Part shown: positions 54,320-63,511 of the stretch, in pieces | Layout of the letters: each line of letters opens with the position of its first letter | How positions within the stretch are numbered: position 1 is the stretch's first letter | Source of the DNA: Rhizobium sp. NRK18 | Lineage (GTDB): Bacteria; Pseudomonadota; Alphaproteobacteria; Rhizobiales; Rhizobiaceae | DNA: 64,000 bases | NCBI RefSeq assembly: GCF_024385575.1 | Contig: NZ_JANFMV010000004.1 | Span: 62,001 to 126,000 of the forward strand | Direction of reading: 5' to 3' | Position numbers and translations under genes: made by a program | Notes under the pieces: generated by a model | What the model was told of the DNA's origin: nothing | The model's input: only the letters and a program-made list of their open reading frames with translations | Databases searched by the model: none

Positions 54320-55589
54320 ACGGACGGCGGCGGATTTCTCGGAAACGGCCCGGATCGAAGGGAGCCAGCGAAATGCCGGGCTGCCGCCGTGCGGCGAGCG
54401 CGGCGACGAGCTCGGCGGTGCCGGCTGCCTGTGTCAGGCCGAGATGGCCGTGCCCGAAGGCATAGATCACCCGGTCGGCCTTCGGTGCGCGGGCGATGAC
54501 CGGAAGGCTGTCCGGCAGCGACGGACGGAAGCCCATCCACTGCGTCCCGCCTTCCGGATCGAACCCCGGCAGGAATTCACACGCCTTGCGCACAAGAATT
54601 TCGGCGCGCTTGTAGTTCGGTGGGAGGTCCAGCCCGCCAAGCTCGACGGCGCCGCCAACCCGCAGCCCCTCGCCGATCCGGCTGATAACGAAGCCGTGGT
54701 TACTGAAGGTGATATGCGTGCGCACGTCGACGCTCGCCGTCGGGAAGGTCGTGTTGTAGCCGCGCTCGGTTTCGAGCGGGATCCGATCGCCGAGCATCCG
54801 CGCAAGCTGATGCGACCAGGCGCCTGCCGCGATCACCACCTGGCCGGCCCGGATCGTGCCGTTGGCGGTGACGACCTCGACCGCGTATTCACGCGGCACG
54901 ATCGACCGCACGTCGGCAATTTCGATATCGCCGCCCATGCTGACGAAACTGTCCGCCAGGTGCTGCGTCCAGAGCGCCGGATCGACCGTGTTCAGCCAGT
55001 CCGGCGTAAAGCCGGCATGGGTGAAACGCGGGCTGAGCCCAGGCTGGATCTCGGCAATCGCCTCCGGGCTCTGGAGAAGCTCGAAATTGACGCCATGGCG
55101 GCGGCGCTGCGCCCAGGCCGGCTTTGAGGCTTCGAACTGGGCCTGGCTTTCATACACCTGAAGCTGACCCTCGCGGCGCATCAGGGGCTCGCCGTTGACC
55201 CTGACGATCAGGCGCTCCAGCGCCTGTTGCGACAGCTTCATCAGGCTCGACTGCGCGCTGACACCCGCCTCGTAACGAGACTTCGATGTGGCACGCCAGA
55301 AATGGAACATCCAGGGCATGATCTTCGCCGCATAGGCCGGGCGGAGCGACAGCGGCCCGAGCGGATCGAGAAGCCATTTCGGCGCCTTGCGCATGATCCC
55401 CGGCGTCGCAAGCGGCTCCACCTCGGCAAAGGCGAAGGCACCCGCATTGCCGCGCGACGTTTCGGCGGCGATACCCTTGCGATCGAGAAGACGCACCCGA
55501 TGCCCCTCGCCCTGAAGTGCAAGCGCGGCGGTCACGCCGATAATGCCTGCGCCGATGACGAGGATGTCTGGTTGGGTCGAATGTGCCAT
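54228..55589 (-). CDS. FAD-dependent D-amino acid dehydrogenase (D-hydroxyproline dehydrogenase-like)
   Basis: A 453-aa DadA-type flavoprotein: N-terminal dinucleotide site [12 protein letters not shown] (11-22) and ERGYNTTFP and [14 protein letters not shown] blocks of the DAO fold. In hydroxyproline loci such an enzyme oxidises cis-4-hydroxy-D-proline to pyrroline-4-hydroxy-2-carboxylate. The family usually ends around PFDPGRF; here 37 further basic residues continue on the strand opposite the 3' end of the convergent gene, suggesting a lost stop codon. It lies 65 bp downstream of the epimerase gene. Confidence 0.87.
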   Translation of the reverse strand: MAHSTQPDILVIGAGIIGVTAALALQGEGHRVRLLDRKGIAAETSRGNAGAFAFAEVEPLATPGIMRKAPKWLLDPLGPLSLRPAYAAKIMPWMFHFWRATSKSRYEAGVSAQSSLMKLSQQALERLIVRVNGEPLMRREGQLQVYESQAQFEASKPAWAQRRRHGVNFELLQSPEAIAEIQPGLSPRFTHAGFTPDWLNTVDPALWTQHLADSFVSMGGDIEIADVRSIVPREYAVEVVTANGTIRAGQVVIAAGAWSHQLARMLGDRIPLETERGYNTTFPTASVDVRTHITFSNHGFVISRIGEGLRVGGAVELGGLDLPPNYKRAEILVRKACEFLPGFDPEGGTQWMGFRPSLPDSLPVIARAPKADRVIYAFGHGHLGLTQAAGTAELVAALAARRQPGISLAPFDPGRFREIRRRPFSRTDAARCPISGSPPAMGRKGRACAGACR

Positions 55590-55654
55590 GACGGATCTCG
55601 GTCTGTCTTGAATGTGAAAATCCCCGCACAGGACGCGCGGGGAGAAGGATGATG

Positions 55655-56587
55655 CTACAGGACGATCCCTTCCCGAAAGGGATCCTGCGGCAGGAAGATC
55701 AGCTTGCTTTCCGCCATCACATAGGCCTCGCCGGTGATCGACGGAATGACGCCGCCGGTCGGGCCCTTGCGATAGGAGAGCCGATAGGTGCTTCCGATGA
55801 TGCTTTCCTGAATGATCTCCTCGCCCTCGGCCAGCTTGCCGTCGGCGGCAAGGCAGGCAAGGCGCGCCGAGCAGCCCGTGCCGCAGGGCGAGCGGTCATA
55901 GGCATCGTCGGGGCAGAGCACGAAGTTGCGGCTGTGACCGTCGCTCGTCTCGGCCGCACCATAGAAGATCACATGGTCGACCGGCATGCCCGGCTGGCAG
56001 CCGAGACCCTTGGCGATCAACGCCTCGCGCACGGCGACCGTCACGTCGGTCAGCTGACGGATATTCGACGACGTCACCGGGATCGGGCTCGGATCGACAA
56101 GAAAGAAGCAGTTGCCGCCATAGGCGATGTCGCCGGTGACCGTGCCGATGCCCTCGATCTCGACCGAAACGCCCTGATGGGTGCGGCGGCTTTCGATATT
56201 GGTGACCGTCACCGTGTTGGCGTCGTGAACCTCGACCGTGACGATGCCGACCGGTGTTTCGATCCGGTGCTGGCCGGTGCCGATGCGCCCCATGTAGAAG
56301 AGCGTTGCGGCAAGCCCGATGGTGCCGTGGCCACACATACCGAGCACCGCCTCGGCATCAAAGTAGATGACACCCGTCACGCAGGTGGGATCGACCGGCG
56401 GCACCAGCAGGGCGCAGACCATGGCGACCTGCCCGCGCGGCTCAAGGATGACCGAGCGGTAGAAATCGCGATATTCGCCCGCCAGCCGTGCGGCACGCTC
56501 GGCCAATGGCCCGGATCCCAGATCCGGGCCGCCATCGAGGATCACCCGGGTGGGCTCTCCGCCGGTATGGCTGTCGATCACATGCAT
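55655..56587 (-). CDS. 4-hydroxyproline epimerase
   Basis: A 310-aa proline racemase superfamily enzyme with both catalytic cysteines: C85 in MCGHGTIG and C235 in DRSPCGTG, plus the N-terminal IDSHTGGEPTRV block of hydroxyproline 2-epimerases. It converts trans-4-hydroxy-L-proline to cis-4-hydroxy-D-proline in the cytoplasm, the first step of catabolism. Its start overlaps the DapA-family gene by 10 bp, and the D-hydroxyproline dehydrogenase gene follows. Confidence 0.92.
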   Translation of the reverse strand: MHVIDSHTGGEPTRVILDGGPDLGSGPLAERAARLAGEYRDFYRSVILEPRGQVAMVCALLVPPVDPTCVTGVIYFDAEAVLGMCGHGTIGLAATLFYMGRIGTGQHRIETPVGIVTVEVHDANTVTVTNIESRRTHQGVSVEIEGIGTVTGDIAYGGNCFFLVDPSPIPVTSSNIRQLTDVTVAVREALIAKGLGCQPGMPVDHVIFYGAAETSDGHSRNFVLCPDDAYDRSPCGTGCSARLACLAADGKLAEGEEIIQESIIGSTYRLSYRKGPTGGVIPSITGEAYVMAESKLIFLPQDPFREGIVL

Positions 56588-57537
56588 TCAGCGATCACTC
56601 CGCCCTGCTTGGACCAGTTTGCGAACCACCGGTTGAACTGGTGGAACTGCGCCTCGCAGAAGCCGGCCTGCGACGGCGAGAGCTTGTCGGTCTCGTTGAT
56701 GTTGAGTTCGTATTCCTTTTCGCCCTTCAGCGTCATCATGTGCTTGAAGTAAAGCACGAGATCGACGCCTTCGTCGAACTTGGCGAGCACCGAGAAGGCA
56801 TCGGCCAGCTCGCGGGCGCGCAGGTCCGCCTCGACATCGCCTTCCGCAGCGCGCTTCGACAGCGCCACCTGCAGCAGCGATTCCTTCGGGAAGATCGTGC
56901 CGATGCCGGTGATCGTGCCGACGGCACCGCACTTGACGAAGCCGTGATAGACCTCAGTGTCGACGCCGACCATCAGGATGACGTCATCGTCCTGCGAGGT
57001 GATGTGCTCGGCCGCGTAGCTGAGATCGGCCTTGCCGCCGAATTCCTTGAAGCCTACGAGGTTCTTGTGTTCGGCGCGCAGGGCGAAGAACAGGTCCGCC
57101 TTGGTGGAATAGCCGTAATAGGGGCTGTTGTAGATGATCGCCGGCACGTCCGGAGCGGCGGAGAGGATCGCCTTGAAGTGATTGCGCTGCGCATCGACCG
57201 AGAGGCCGCGCGACAATACGCGGGGGATGACCATCAGGCCGGCCGCACCGACCTTCTGGGCGTGGGCGGCGTGAGCGACGGCCGATTTCGTGTTGATCGC
57301 ACCCGTTCCGACGACTACCGGCACGCCGGCCTTGGTCAGGCGCTCGACGCCTTCCATGCGCTGTTCGTCCGTCAGGAGCGGCCAGTCGCCGCAGGAGCCG
57401 CAATAGACGACGCCGCTCATGCCGGCGGCAATCATTTCCTTGCCCTTGCGCACCAGCGCATCAAAGTCGGGCTGGCGGTCGGCGGTGCACGGGGTCAGGA
57501 GTGCCGGGATTGTGCCGAGATACACGTCTTTCTTCAT
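56578..57537 (-). CDS. DapA-family lyase, probable pyrroline-4-hydroxy-2-carboxylate deaminase
   Basis: A 319-aa TIM-barrel enzyme of the dihydrodipicolinate synthase/N-acetylneuraminate lyase family. The catalytic tyrosine is in IIYNSPYYG and the Schiff-base lysine in LVGFKEFGG; the first motif is GSCGDWPLL in place of DapA's GTTGE, as in non-biosynthetic members. In hydroxyproline pathways a DapA homologue converts pyrroline-4-hydroxy-2-carboxylate to alpha-ketoglutarate semialdehyde. Its position between aconitase X and the epimerase supports that. Confidence 0.87.
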   Translation of the reverse strand: MKKDVYLGTIPALLTPCTADRQPDFDALVRKGKEMIAAGMSGVVYCGSCGDWPLLTDEQRMEGVERLTKAGVPVVVGTGAINTKSAVAHAAHAQKVGAAGLMVIPRVLSRGLSVDAQRNHFKAILSAAPDVPAIIYNSPYYGYSTKADLFFALRAEHKNLVGFKEFGGKADLSYAAEHITSQDDDVILMVGVDTEVYHGFVKCGAVGTITGIGTIFPKESLLQVALSKRAAEGDVEADLRARELADAFSVLAKFDEGVDLVLYFKHMMTLKGEKEYELNINETDKLSPSQAGFCEAQFHQFNRWFANWSKQGGVIAECM

Positions 57538-57597
57538 TGGGTAGCTCCGTTCGTTGTTCTTGTGTCAGGGGTCGCGAGACGCCGCCCCGTCAATCGT

Positions 57598-59289
57598 TCA
57601 GGTCGCCAGCGCCGCGATCCAGGCGGGAGGCTCGACCGGCGCCTTGCCGCTGCAGGCCGTGTCGGCGCATTGCGCAAGCGAGCCGAAGCGGACGGCGCGG
57701 TTGCTCAGGCCAGGCGCGTAGTGGGCGTATTTGCCGGAATTGGTCATCAGCACTTTCGTCTCGGGCGGGAAGACCGGTTCGGAAATCGAGCACCAGCAGA
57801 GATCGGGGATGATCTTCACGCCGGCGGCTTCGAGCCGGGCCTTCACGCCGTTGGCGTCGATCTCCGCCAGCGTGCCCCGGCCGATCGTGGCGATGGCGGT
57901 CACGCCGCCGGCCACATGCCTGCCATCCATGAGCCGTGCGAAGGCCGCGCATTCTGCGGCGGAGAAATGCGGACTACCGAGCGCCACGAGATCGACGTCG
58001 TCGGCACCGCGGTTGAATTCGCGCCAGAGCCCGGCGAAATCCTTCGGCTCGATCGTCACATGGTCGGCATCCGGCGTCGGCGCCAGGTCCGCTTCGGGCG
58101 TGATGCCGGCAATATGCAGCATAGGTGAGGCAGAGGTGGTGCCATAGGCCGCGCAGAGCGCCTTTAGGTCGTCCTGCGACGGCTTCGTCGTTTCCAGCCC
58201 GCGAATGAGCGGGATGCGATCCGGAGCCTTCTGGCCGACCAGCCAGCCGAGCATCGGCCAGAAGGTGTCGTCGGCATCTGCCGGCATCGCGACGTCGATG
58301 ATGCGGCGGGGAGCCCGGTTTTCGGGAAGATAGACGCCGGCCTCAGCCGCCCTGCCCGTCAAGGCGATGCAGAGATCCATGAAATCGGCGTGCTTTGCAG
58401 TGCGCGCTCCGAGAATGCTGTTGGCATAGATGACGGCGTTGCTTTCGGCCCAGGCGATGTCCTCGCCCGTTTTGGGACCATCGGGCAGCAGGTATGGCGC
58501 GCAGGTGAAGCTCGGTCGCGCGCCCATTTCGACATAGGCGTCGGCAAGCTGGGCCGCCGGAGCACCGAACGCCTCGTCGACGTCCTGGGCGCGCCAGTTG
58601 GCATGATCCACGGAAATCGCGTTCATCGTGGTGGGGACGCGCACCCGCCCGCCCTTGTCGGCCATCGCGCGGGCGAAAGTCAGGAAGGCGGGGCTCGCAT
58701 AGATGCAGCCGTCGATGTGAACGCGGCTGACATCGATCAGGCGGGGCGCGCCCTGCGCCGCCGCCATCGTGACGATGATATCCATGGCAAGCCGTGCCGC
58801 TTCGCCGTGCTCGCCCGCCAGGAACGTGCGGTCGGACGCGTTGAGGTCCAGCGTCTCGCCCGAGGAGACCGGTGCGAGCGGCCAGGTCTTGCCGCCGGCA
58901 TTGATCGCGGTGGCGGTGATCTCGGCGGACGTCTCGCGGGCCAGTGCATCATATTCGACGGCACTCAGGCGCAGGACGGCAATCTCGTGGCCGAAGAGCC
59001 GGCCGGCAACCAGCGCGCCGAGTGTCAGGATATCTTCGCTCTCCCGAAAGATCAGTGCGCGCGGCGCGTTTCCGGCAAAGGCAAGACCGAGAAGCACGCC
59101 GCTTCCGGTGCAGGATCCGCGGCTGGTCGGCATCATGACGATATGGCCTGCGAGCGAGCGTCCATATTGCGGGTGGTGTGCGTCGATGATGGCGCCCGTG
59201 GATGGGTTGACGCCGCCCCATACGCTCAGCCCCTCCTCGCAGACAAGAAGGTCGCCCTGCGCGCAAGCTGGCACGATCGCCGTCGCCAT
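57598..59289 (-). CDS. Aconitase X (cis-3-hydroxy-L-proline dehydratase type)
   Basis: A 563-aa fused aconitase X. The swivel domain (DUF126) is N-terminal, with MPTSRGSCTGSGVLLGLA at about 52-69; the large domain (DUF521) follows from about 140. Cysteines suited to an iron-sulfur cluster are in PDLCWCSISEP and QCADTACSG. Characterised bacterial members dehydrate cis-3-hydroxy-L-proline to pyrroline-2-carboxylate. It is the first gene of the leftward hydroxyproline operon, 60 bp before the DapA-family gene, and divergent from the XRE-cupin regulator. Confidence 0.9.
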   Translation of the reverse strand: MATAIVPACAQGDLLVCEEGLSVWGGVNPSTGAIIDAHHPQYGRSLAGHIVMMPTSRGSCTGSGVLLGLAFAGNAPRALIFRESEDILTLGALVAGRLFGHEIAVLRLSAVEYDALARETSAEITATAINAGGKTWPLAPVSSGETLDLNASDRTFLAGEHGEAARLAMDIIVTMAAAQGAPRLIDVSRVHIDGCIYASPAFLTFARAMADKGGRVRVPTTMNAISVDHANWRAQDVDEAFGAPAAQLADAYVEMGARPSFTCAPYLLPDGPKTGEDIAWAESNAVIYANSILGARTAKHADFMDLCIALTGRAAEAGVYLPENRAPRRIIDVAMPADADDTFWPMLGWLVGQKAPDRIPLIRGLETTKPSQDDLKALCAAYGTTSASPMLHIAGITPEADLAPTPDADHVTIEPKDFAGLWREFNRGADDVDLVALGSPHFSAAECAAFARLMDGRHVAGGVTAIATIGRGTLAEIDANGVKARLEAAGVKIIPDLCWCSISEPVFPPETKVLMTNSGKYAHYAPGLSNRAVRFGSLAQCADTACSGKAPVEPPAWIAALAT

Positions 59290-59368
59290 GTTTCACTCTC
59301 GCCTGTCGAAAGCCGATCATTTCGCCTTGTTTTGCCGGGGGATTGGCGGTGAAATGTGTGACTTTTTG

Positions 59369-59411
59369 ATTATCTTTGCTGTTATGCGATTGCTAATGTT
59401 GCGCCATCGCA
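59369..59411 (-). promoter_or_regulatory. Candidate promoter and operator, hydroxyproline operon
   Basis: On the minus strand TTAGCA (59391-59396) and GATAAT (59369-59374) are separated by 16 bp. An imperfectly placed inverted repeat TGCGAT-N15-ATCGCA (59385-59411) covers the -35. It lies between aconitase X and the divergent XRE-cupin gene. Confidence 0.4.
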
Positions 59412-59455
59412 CAAAAATATGCATAAACGATCACGATTGGTAAGAAAAGAAAAAT

Positions 59456-60106
59456 ATGACACAAATGGAAAAATCTTCATTCGCCCATGAAGACGCCGAT
59501 GTGGCCAATGACGACTGGGAGACAGAGCGCCTCCAGCTGCGCTCCGATCTCGGCAGCCGCATGAAAGCCGTCCGCCAGTCCTGTGGCTTCACGCTCGAGG
59601 TTGCCGCCCAGCGGACCGGGCTGGCGCTGTCGACGATCCACAAGATCGAGAACGGCCGCGTATCGCCAAGCTATGAGAATCTCGTGCGGATTGCCCGCGC
59701 CTATGACATCGGCATGGAACGGCTGTTTTCCTCCGACCACGAGCCGCATCAGACGACGCGCATGACGGTGACCAGGGCCGGCCAGGGCCGCAAGGTGCGC
59801 TCCAAGCGCTTCGAATACGAAGTGCTCTGCAATGCGCTCGCCGAAAAGAAGATCATTCCGCTCGTCACCCGCGTCGAACAGCGCGCGCCACTGAAGCCCG
59901 AACAGCTCGAATCGCACGACGGCGAGGAAACGCTCTACGTTCTGAGCGGCCGCATCGAACTGGTCGTCGAGCACTACAAGCCCGTGATCCTGGAGCCCGG
60001 CGACTGCGCCTATTTCGACAGCACGCTGAAACACGGCCTGCGCTCGGTGGACGATGCAGAGGCCAAGGTCTTCTGGGCCTGCACCTATATCGACGTCGAC
60101 AAATAG
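59456..60106 (+). CDS. XRE family regulator with cupin domain
   Basis: A 216-aa regulator. The helix-turn-helix spans about 32-88 (LGSRMKAVRQSCGFTLEVAAQ, then ALSTIHKIENGRVSPSYENL); a cupin_2 effector domain follows (HDGEETLYVLSGRIELV, PGDCAYFDSTLKHGL). Such proteins sense small metabolites, often amino acids. It is divergent from aconitase X and 46 bp upstream of the pyrroline-2-carboxylate reductase gene, so is the probable regulator of hydroxyproline use. The start has only a weak purine-rich Shine-Dalgarno; M4 is an alternative. Confidence 0.9.
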   Translation: MTQMEKSSFAHEDADVANDDWETERLQLRSDLGSRMKAVRQSCGFTLEVAAQRTGLALSTIHKIENGRVSPSYENLVRIARAYDIGMERLFSSDHEPHQTTRMTVTRAGQGRKVRSKRFEYEVLCNALAEKKIIPLVTRVEQRAPLKPEQLESHDGEETLYVLSGRIELVVEHYKPVILEPGDCAYFDSTLKHGLRSVDDAEAKVFWACTYIDVDK

Positions 60107-60152
60107 CCCCTCGCCCGCCCGTCAAAGCCCCGAACAAGGAGACCGCCCAAGC

Positions 60153-61190
60153 ATGGCCGAGCCGAATATCATTTCCTACGATGCCCTGCTTTCGCGTATC
60201 GAGACGATCTTCGAGCGCGCCGGCGTACGGCGTGAAAGCGCCGAGGCGGTGGCCCGTGTCATTGCGGCCGGCGAGCGTGATCATTGCAAGTCGCACGGCA
60301 TCTATCGCATCGAGGGCTGCCTGCGCGTGATCGCCGCCGGAAAGGTCGAGCCGCTGGCCGTCCCCGAGATCCATGATACCGGCAAATCCATCATCGAGGT
60401 CGATGCCAGGGGCGGCTTCTCCAATCCGGCCTTCTACGCCGCCAGGGATGCGCTGGTCGAGCGCGCCCGCGCCAATGGCCTTGCCGCGCTGGTCATCCGG
60501 GACTGCCTGCATTTCTCCGCGCTCTGGCACGATGTCGAGGCCCTGGCCGAAGACGGGCTCGCGTCGCTGTCGATGTGCCCAAGCTATTCCTTCGTCGCAC
60601 CTGCCGGCGGCAAGGAGCCGCTTCTCGGCACCAATCCGATCGCCTTCGGCTGGCCGCGTCCCGGCGAACACCCCTATGTCTTCGATTTTGCCACCAGCGT
60701 CGCCGCCCGCGGCGAGATCGAACTGCACCGCCGAGCCGGCACGCCGATCCCCGAAGGCTGGGCCGTCGATCGCGACGGCAACCCGACCACCGATCCGGAA
60801 GCGGCCCTCGACGGCGCCATGCTGACCTTTGGCGGGCACAAAGGCTCCGCAATCTCGACCATGGTCGAGCTTCTGTCGGGAGCGATGCTGGGCGAGTTCA
60901 TGAGCAAGGAAGCGCTCGACTTCATGGGTGGCACGGCCCTTCTGCCGCGCCACGGCGCACTGGTGCTGGCCCTCGATCCGCAAACCTTTGCCGCCCGCAG
61001 CGGCCGCGATCCGATCACCGAAGGCGAAAAGCTCCTGACGGCGATCGGCGCGCAAGGCGCCCGCCTGCCCTCGCAGCGCCGCTTCGAGGCCCGCCGCAAG
61101 GCCATGCAGGACGGGATCACGCTCAGCGACGCCGAAATGGCGCAGCTCGATCGCTTCGAGAGCCTCGGCCTCGCTGCCGTCGCGGGGTGA
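60153..61190 (+). CDS. Ldh-family delta-1-pyrroline-2-carboxylate reductase
   Basis: A 345-aa enzyme of the malate/L-sulfolactate/ureidoglycolate dehydrogenase family, which includes DpkA-type reductases making L-proline from pyrroline-2-carboxylate with NAD(P)H. Visible family elements are the AGERDHCKSHGIYRI catalytic His-Gly block near residue 45, TNPIAFGWPRPG and GGHKGSAISTMVELLSG. ATG 60153 follows AAGGAG; a longer frame would overlap the regulator gene. It uses the product of both 3-hydroxyproline dehydratases encoded in this locus. Confidence 0.88.
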   Translation: MAEPNIISYDALLSRIETIFERAGVRRESAEAVARVIAAGERDHCKSHGIYRIEGCLRVIAAGKVEPLAVPEIHDTGKSIIEVDARGGFSNPAFYAARDALVERARANGLAALVIRDCLHFSALWHDVEALAEDGLASLSMCPSYSFVAPAGGKEPLLGTNPIAFGWPRPGEHPYVFDFATSVAARGEIELHRRAGTPIPEGWAVDRDGNPTTDPEAALDGAMLTFGGHKGSAISTMVELLSGAMLGEFMSKEALDFMGGTALLPRHGALVLALDPQTFAARSGRDPITEGEKLLTAIGAQGARLPSQRRFEARRKAMQDGITLSDAEMAQLDRFESLGLAAVAG

Positions 61191-61339
61191 CGGTGTAGCC
61201 GTATCCGGCGACGTCGCACGCCCAGTCAGGTCGACGCGAACGATTTCGGATTGCCTCGATCGAGAAGGTCAAATTTCCGCTGCAATCAAAGGTGTCTTAT
61301 TGGCGCAACCATGAGACGAGTGATTCAGATTGGGATTTG

Positions 61340-62011
61340 ATGAAGCGCATCTTGAAAATCGCCGGCCTCTTGTTGGGCTGCGTGCTTGTTGCCGCCACCC
61401 TTTATGGCGCGAAGGGGTACTGGGACGCCCTCGCTGACGCTCCCCGCTTGCGTCAGCAAGCGGATGCATTGATAGGCCGGGGAATGGGAGGAAACGCGCT
61501 TGGAGCGGATCATCTCGCAATATTGCTGGCCGTTCAGGACCCCGATTTTGCCAACCATCACGGCGTCGATTTTTCCACTCCCGGTGCAGGTGCGACGACG
61601 ATAACGCAGTCGCTTTCCAAACGCCTCGCTTTCAAGGAATTCCGTCCGGGTGTCGGAAAAATTCGGCAGACGGGCTATGCACTCGGCCTCGAGAGCCGTC
61701 TGTCGAAGGAGCAGATCCTAGCCCTTTGGCTCGATACACTGGAGATGGGAAAAGGCCCGGACGGATGGATGAAAGGCTTCTATTCTGCGAGTCTCGCCAT
61801 CTATCGGCAACAACCCGTCAAGCTCAGCGACGCCGACTTCATCAGGCTGGTGGCCGTGCTGATTGCCCCCGGCTCGTATACGCTGACCGAGGCCGATCCC
61901 GCTCTTGAAGAACGTATCGGCCGGATCGAACGCCTGGTGTCAGGCGAATGCAAACCTGCGGGCCATGGCGACGTATGGCTCGAAGGATGCCACCAGGTGC
62001 CGGAGAGCTAG
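61340..62011 (+). CDS. GT51-like transglycosylase domain protein, altered active site
   Basis: A 223-aa protein with one N-terminal transmembrane helix (5-24) and a partial GT51 (peptidoglycan glycosyltransferase) domain at about 57-140. Family motif 1 is AVQDPDFANHHGVD: the catalytic Glu (normally EDxxF) is Gln66. The GATTITQSLSK motif and second Glu (E118) are kept. It is shorter than MtgA and may be inactive or specialised. GTG 61292 is another possible start without a Shine-Dalgarno. It lies alone between the hydroxyproline genes and the amino acid ABC genes. Confidence 0.75.
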   Translation: MKRILKIAGLLLGCVLVAATLYGAKGYWDALADAPRLRQQADALIGRGMGGNALGADHLAILLAVQDPDFANHHGVDFSTPGAGATTITQSLSKRLAFKEFRPGVGKIRQTGYALGLESRLSKEQILALWLDTLEMGKGPDGWMKGFYSASLAIYRQQPVKLSDADFIRLVAVLIAPGSYTLTEADPALEERIGRIERLVSGECKPAGHGDVWLEGCHQVPES

Positions 62012-62128
62012 ACCTCCGAACGCCCGGCGAAACGAAACTGACGCTTGGCACCGCACACTCCGCTCTCGACCGGCCTGCCACGCAACAGGCGCACGCCATT
62101 CACAGCACGGAACGCCTTATTTCTCGCC

Positions 62129-62851
62129 TCAGCGCACGCTAGCGAGGAACGTCTTCGTTTCCGGATGCTGGGGGTCGCCGAAGATCTGGTCGGGCGTGCC
62201 GATCTCGGCCATCACGCCCTTGTGGAAATAGGCGACGCGGTTGGACACGTCGCGGGCAAAGGCCATTTCATGCGTGACGCAGATCATCGTCATGCCTTCC
62301 TCGGCGAGCATTTTCAGCGTTTCCAGCACTTCGCCGACGAGCTGCGGGTCGAGCGCCGAGGTCACTTCGTCGAACAGCATGTAGTCGGGCGACATGGCGA
62401 GCGCGCGGGCAATCGCCATGCGCTGCTGCTGGCCGCCTGACAGGCGCGATGGATAGGTCGTCAGCTTGTCGGCGAGACCGACATGCTTCAACTGCTCCTC
62501 GGCAATGGCTTCCGCTTCCGCCTTGCCCATACCGAGCACCTTACGCGGCGCCAGCGTGACATTTTCCAGCACCGTCAGATGCGGAAAGGCGTTCCACTGC
62601 TGAAACACGATGCCGATCTTCTGGCGAAGCTTGTTGAGATTGGTCGATTTCGCATGCACCTCGGTGCCGTCGACGAGGATTTTGCCGGAGTCGATCGGCT
62701 CGAGCCCGTTGATGCAGGTGAGCAACGTCGACTTGCCCGATCCGGAGCCGCCGATGACCGTGACGACCTCGCCCTTCTCGACGGTCAGGTTGATGCCCTT
62801 GAGAACCTCCAGTGGACCAAAGGACTTGTGGACGTTCTGGATCTCAATCAT
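62129..62851 (-). CDS. Polar amino acid ABC transporter ATP-binding protein
   Basis: A 240-aa GlnQ/HisP-type ATPase: Walker [41 protein letters not shown] signature and MLFDEVTSALDPQLVGEVL. The start is ATG 62851 (MIEIQNVHKSFG) after GGTGG, overlapping the permease gene by 8 bp; the longer frame lies within that gene. With the adjacent permeases it imports a polar amino acid; hydroxyproline is plausible from context. Confidence 0.92.
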   Translation of the reverse strand: MIEIQNVHKSFGPLEVLKGINLTVEKGEVVTVIGGSGSGKSTLLTCINGLEPIDSGKILVDGTEVHAKSTNLNKLRQKIGIVFQQWNAFPHLTVLENVTLAPRKVLGMGKAEAEAIAEEQLKHVGLADKLTTYPSRLSGGQQQRMAIARALAMSPDYMLFDEVTSALDPQLVGEVLETLKMLAEEGMTMICVTHEMAFARDVSNRVAYFHKGVMAEIGTPDQIFGDPQHPETKTFLASVR

Positions 62852-63497
62852 TGGACCACCTTTTTTCGAGATAGCCGCCGAAACGGGCAAGCGGGAAGCT
62901 GATGATGAAGTAGAAGGCGCCGCAGATCATGAGCAGGAACAGCGGCTCCTGCAGGCGGGTGATCAGGATCTGGGTCGACTTCAGCAGTTCGGTGACCTGA
63001 ACCACGTAGACGAGTGCCGAATCCTTCATGACGCCGAGCGCCAGACCGATCCATGACGGCAGCGCCACGCGGGTGGCGAGCGGCAGCACGATATAGCGCA
63101 TGTCCTGCCCCCAGCTCATGCCGAGCGAGCGCGCCGCACGGCGCGTGGTGGACGGCACGGCGTCGATGCCGCCGCGCACGATTTCTGCGCAATAGGCGGC
63201 GGTGTAGAGCGACAGCACCATGCAGGCCACCGCAAATCCCGAAAGCTGCAGGCGCAACACCACGCCCATGAAGGCATTGGCGAGCACCAGCTGGATCAAG
63301 AGCGGGACGGAGCGGAAGATATCAAGGAAGAACGTCAGCGGCGCCGAAGCGACGGCACCGAGTTGCACGCGCAGAATGCCGAACAGGATGCCGAGCAGGG
63401 TTCCGATGACGACCGAGATCGCGGTGACGATCAGCGTCATGCCGGCGCCCTTGGCGAGGAAGACGAGATCGGAGGAGGACAGAGCGGTATCGAACAT
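62844..63497 (-). CDS. Polar amino acid ABC transporter permease
   Basis: A 217-aa HisM/GlnP-type permease with about five helices and the conserved loop EIVRGGIDAVPSTTRRAARSLGMSW containing the ATPase contact. It lies 14 bp after the other permease gene. The receptor gene of the system is not in the window and may lie beyond 64000. Confidence 0.92.
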   Translation of the reverse strand: MFDTALSSSDLVFLAKGAGMTLIVTAISVVIGTLLGILFGILRVQLGAVASAPLTFFLDIFRSVPLLIQLVLANAFMGVVLRLQLSGFAVACMVLSLYTAAYCAEIVRGGIDAVPSTTRRAARSLGMSWGQDMRYIVLPLATRVALPSWIGLALGVMKDSALVYVVQVTELLKSTQILITRLQEPLFLLMICGAFYFIISFPLARFGGYLEKRWSND

Positions 63498-63511
63498 GGT
63501 CGCGCCGCCCC

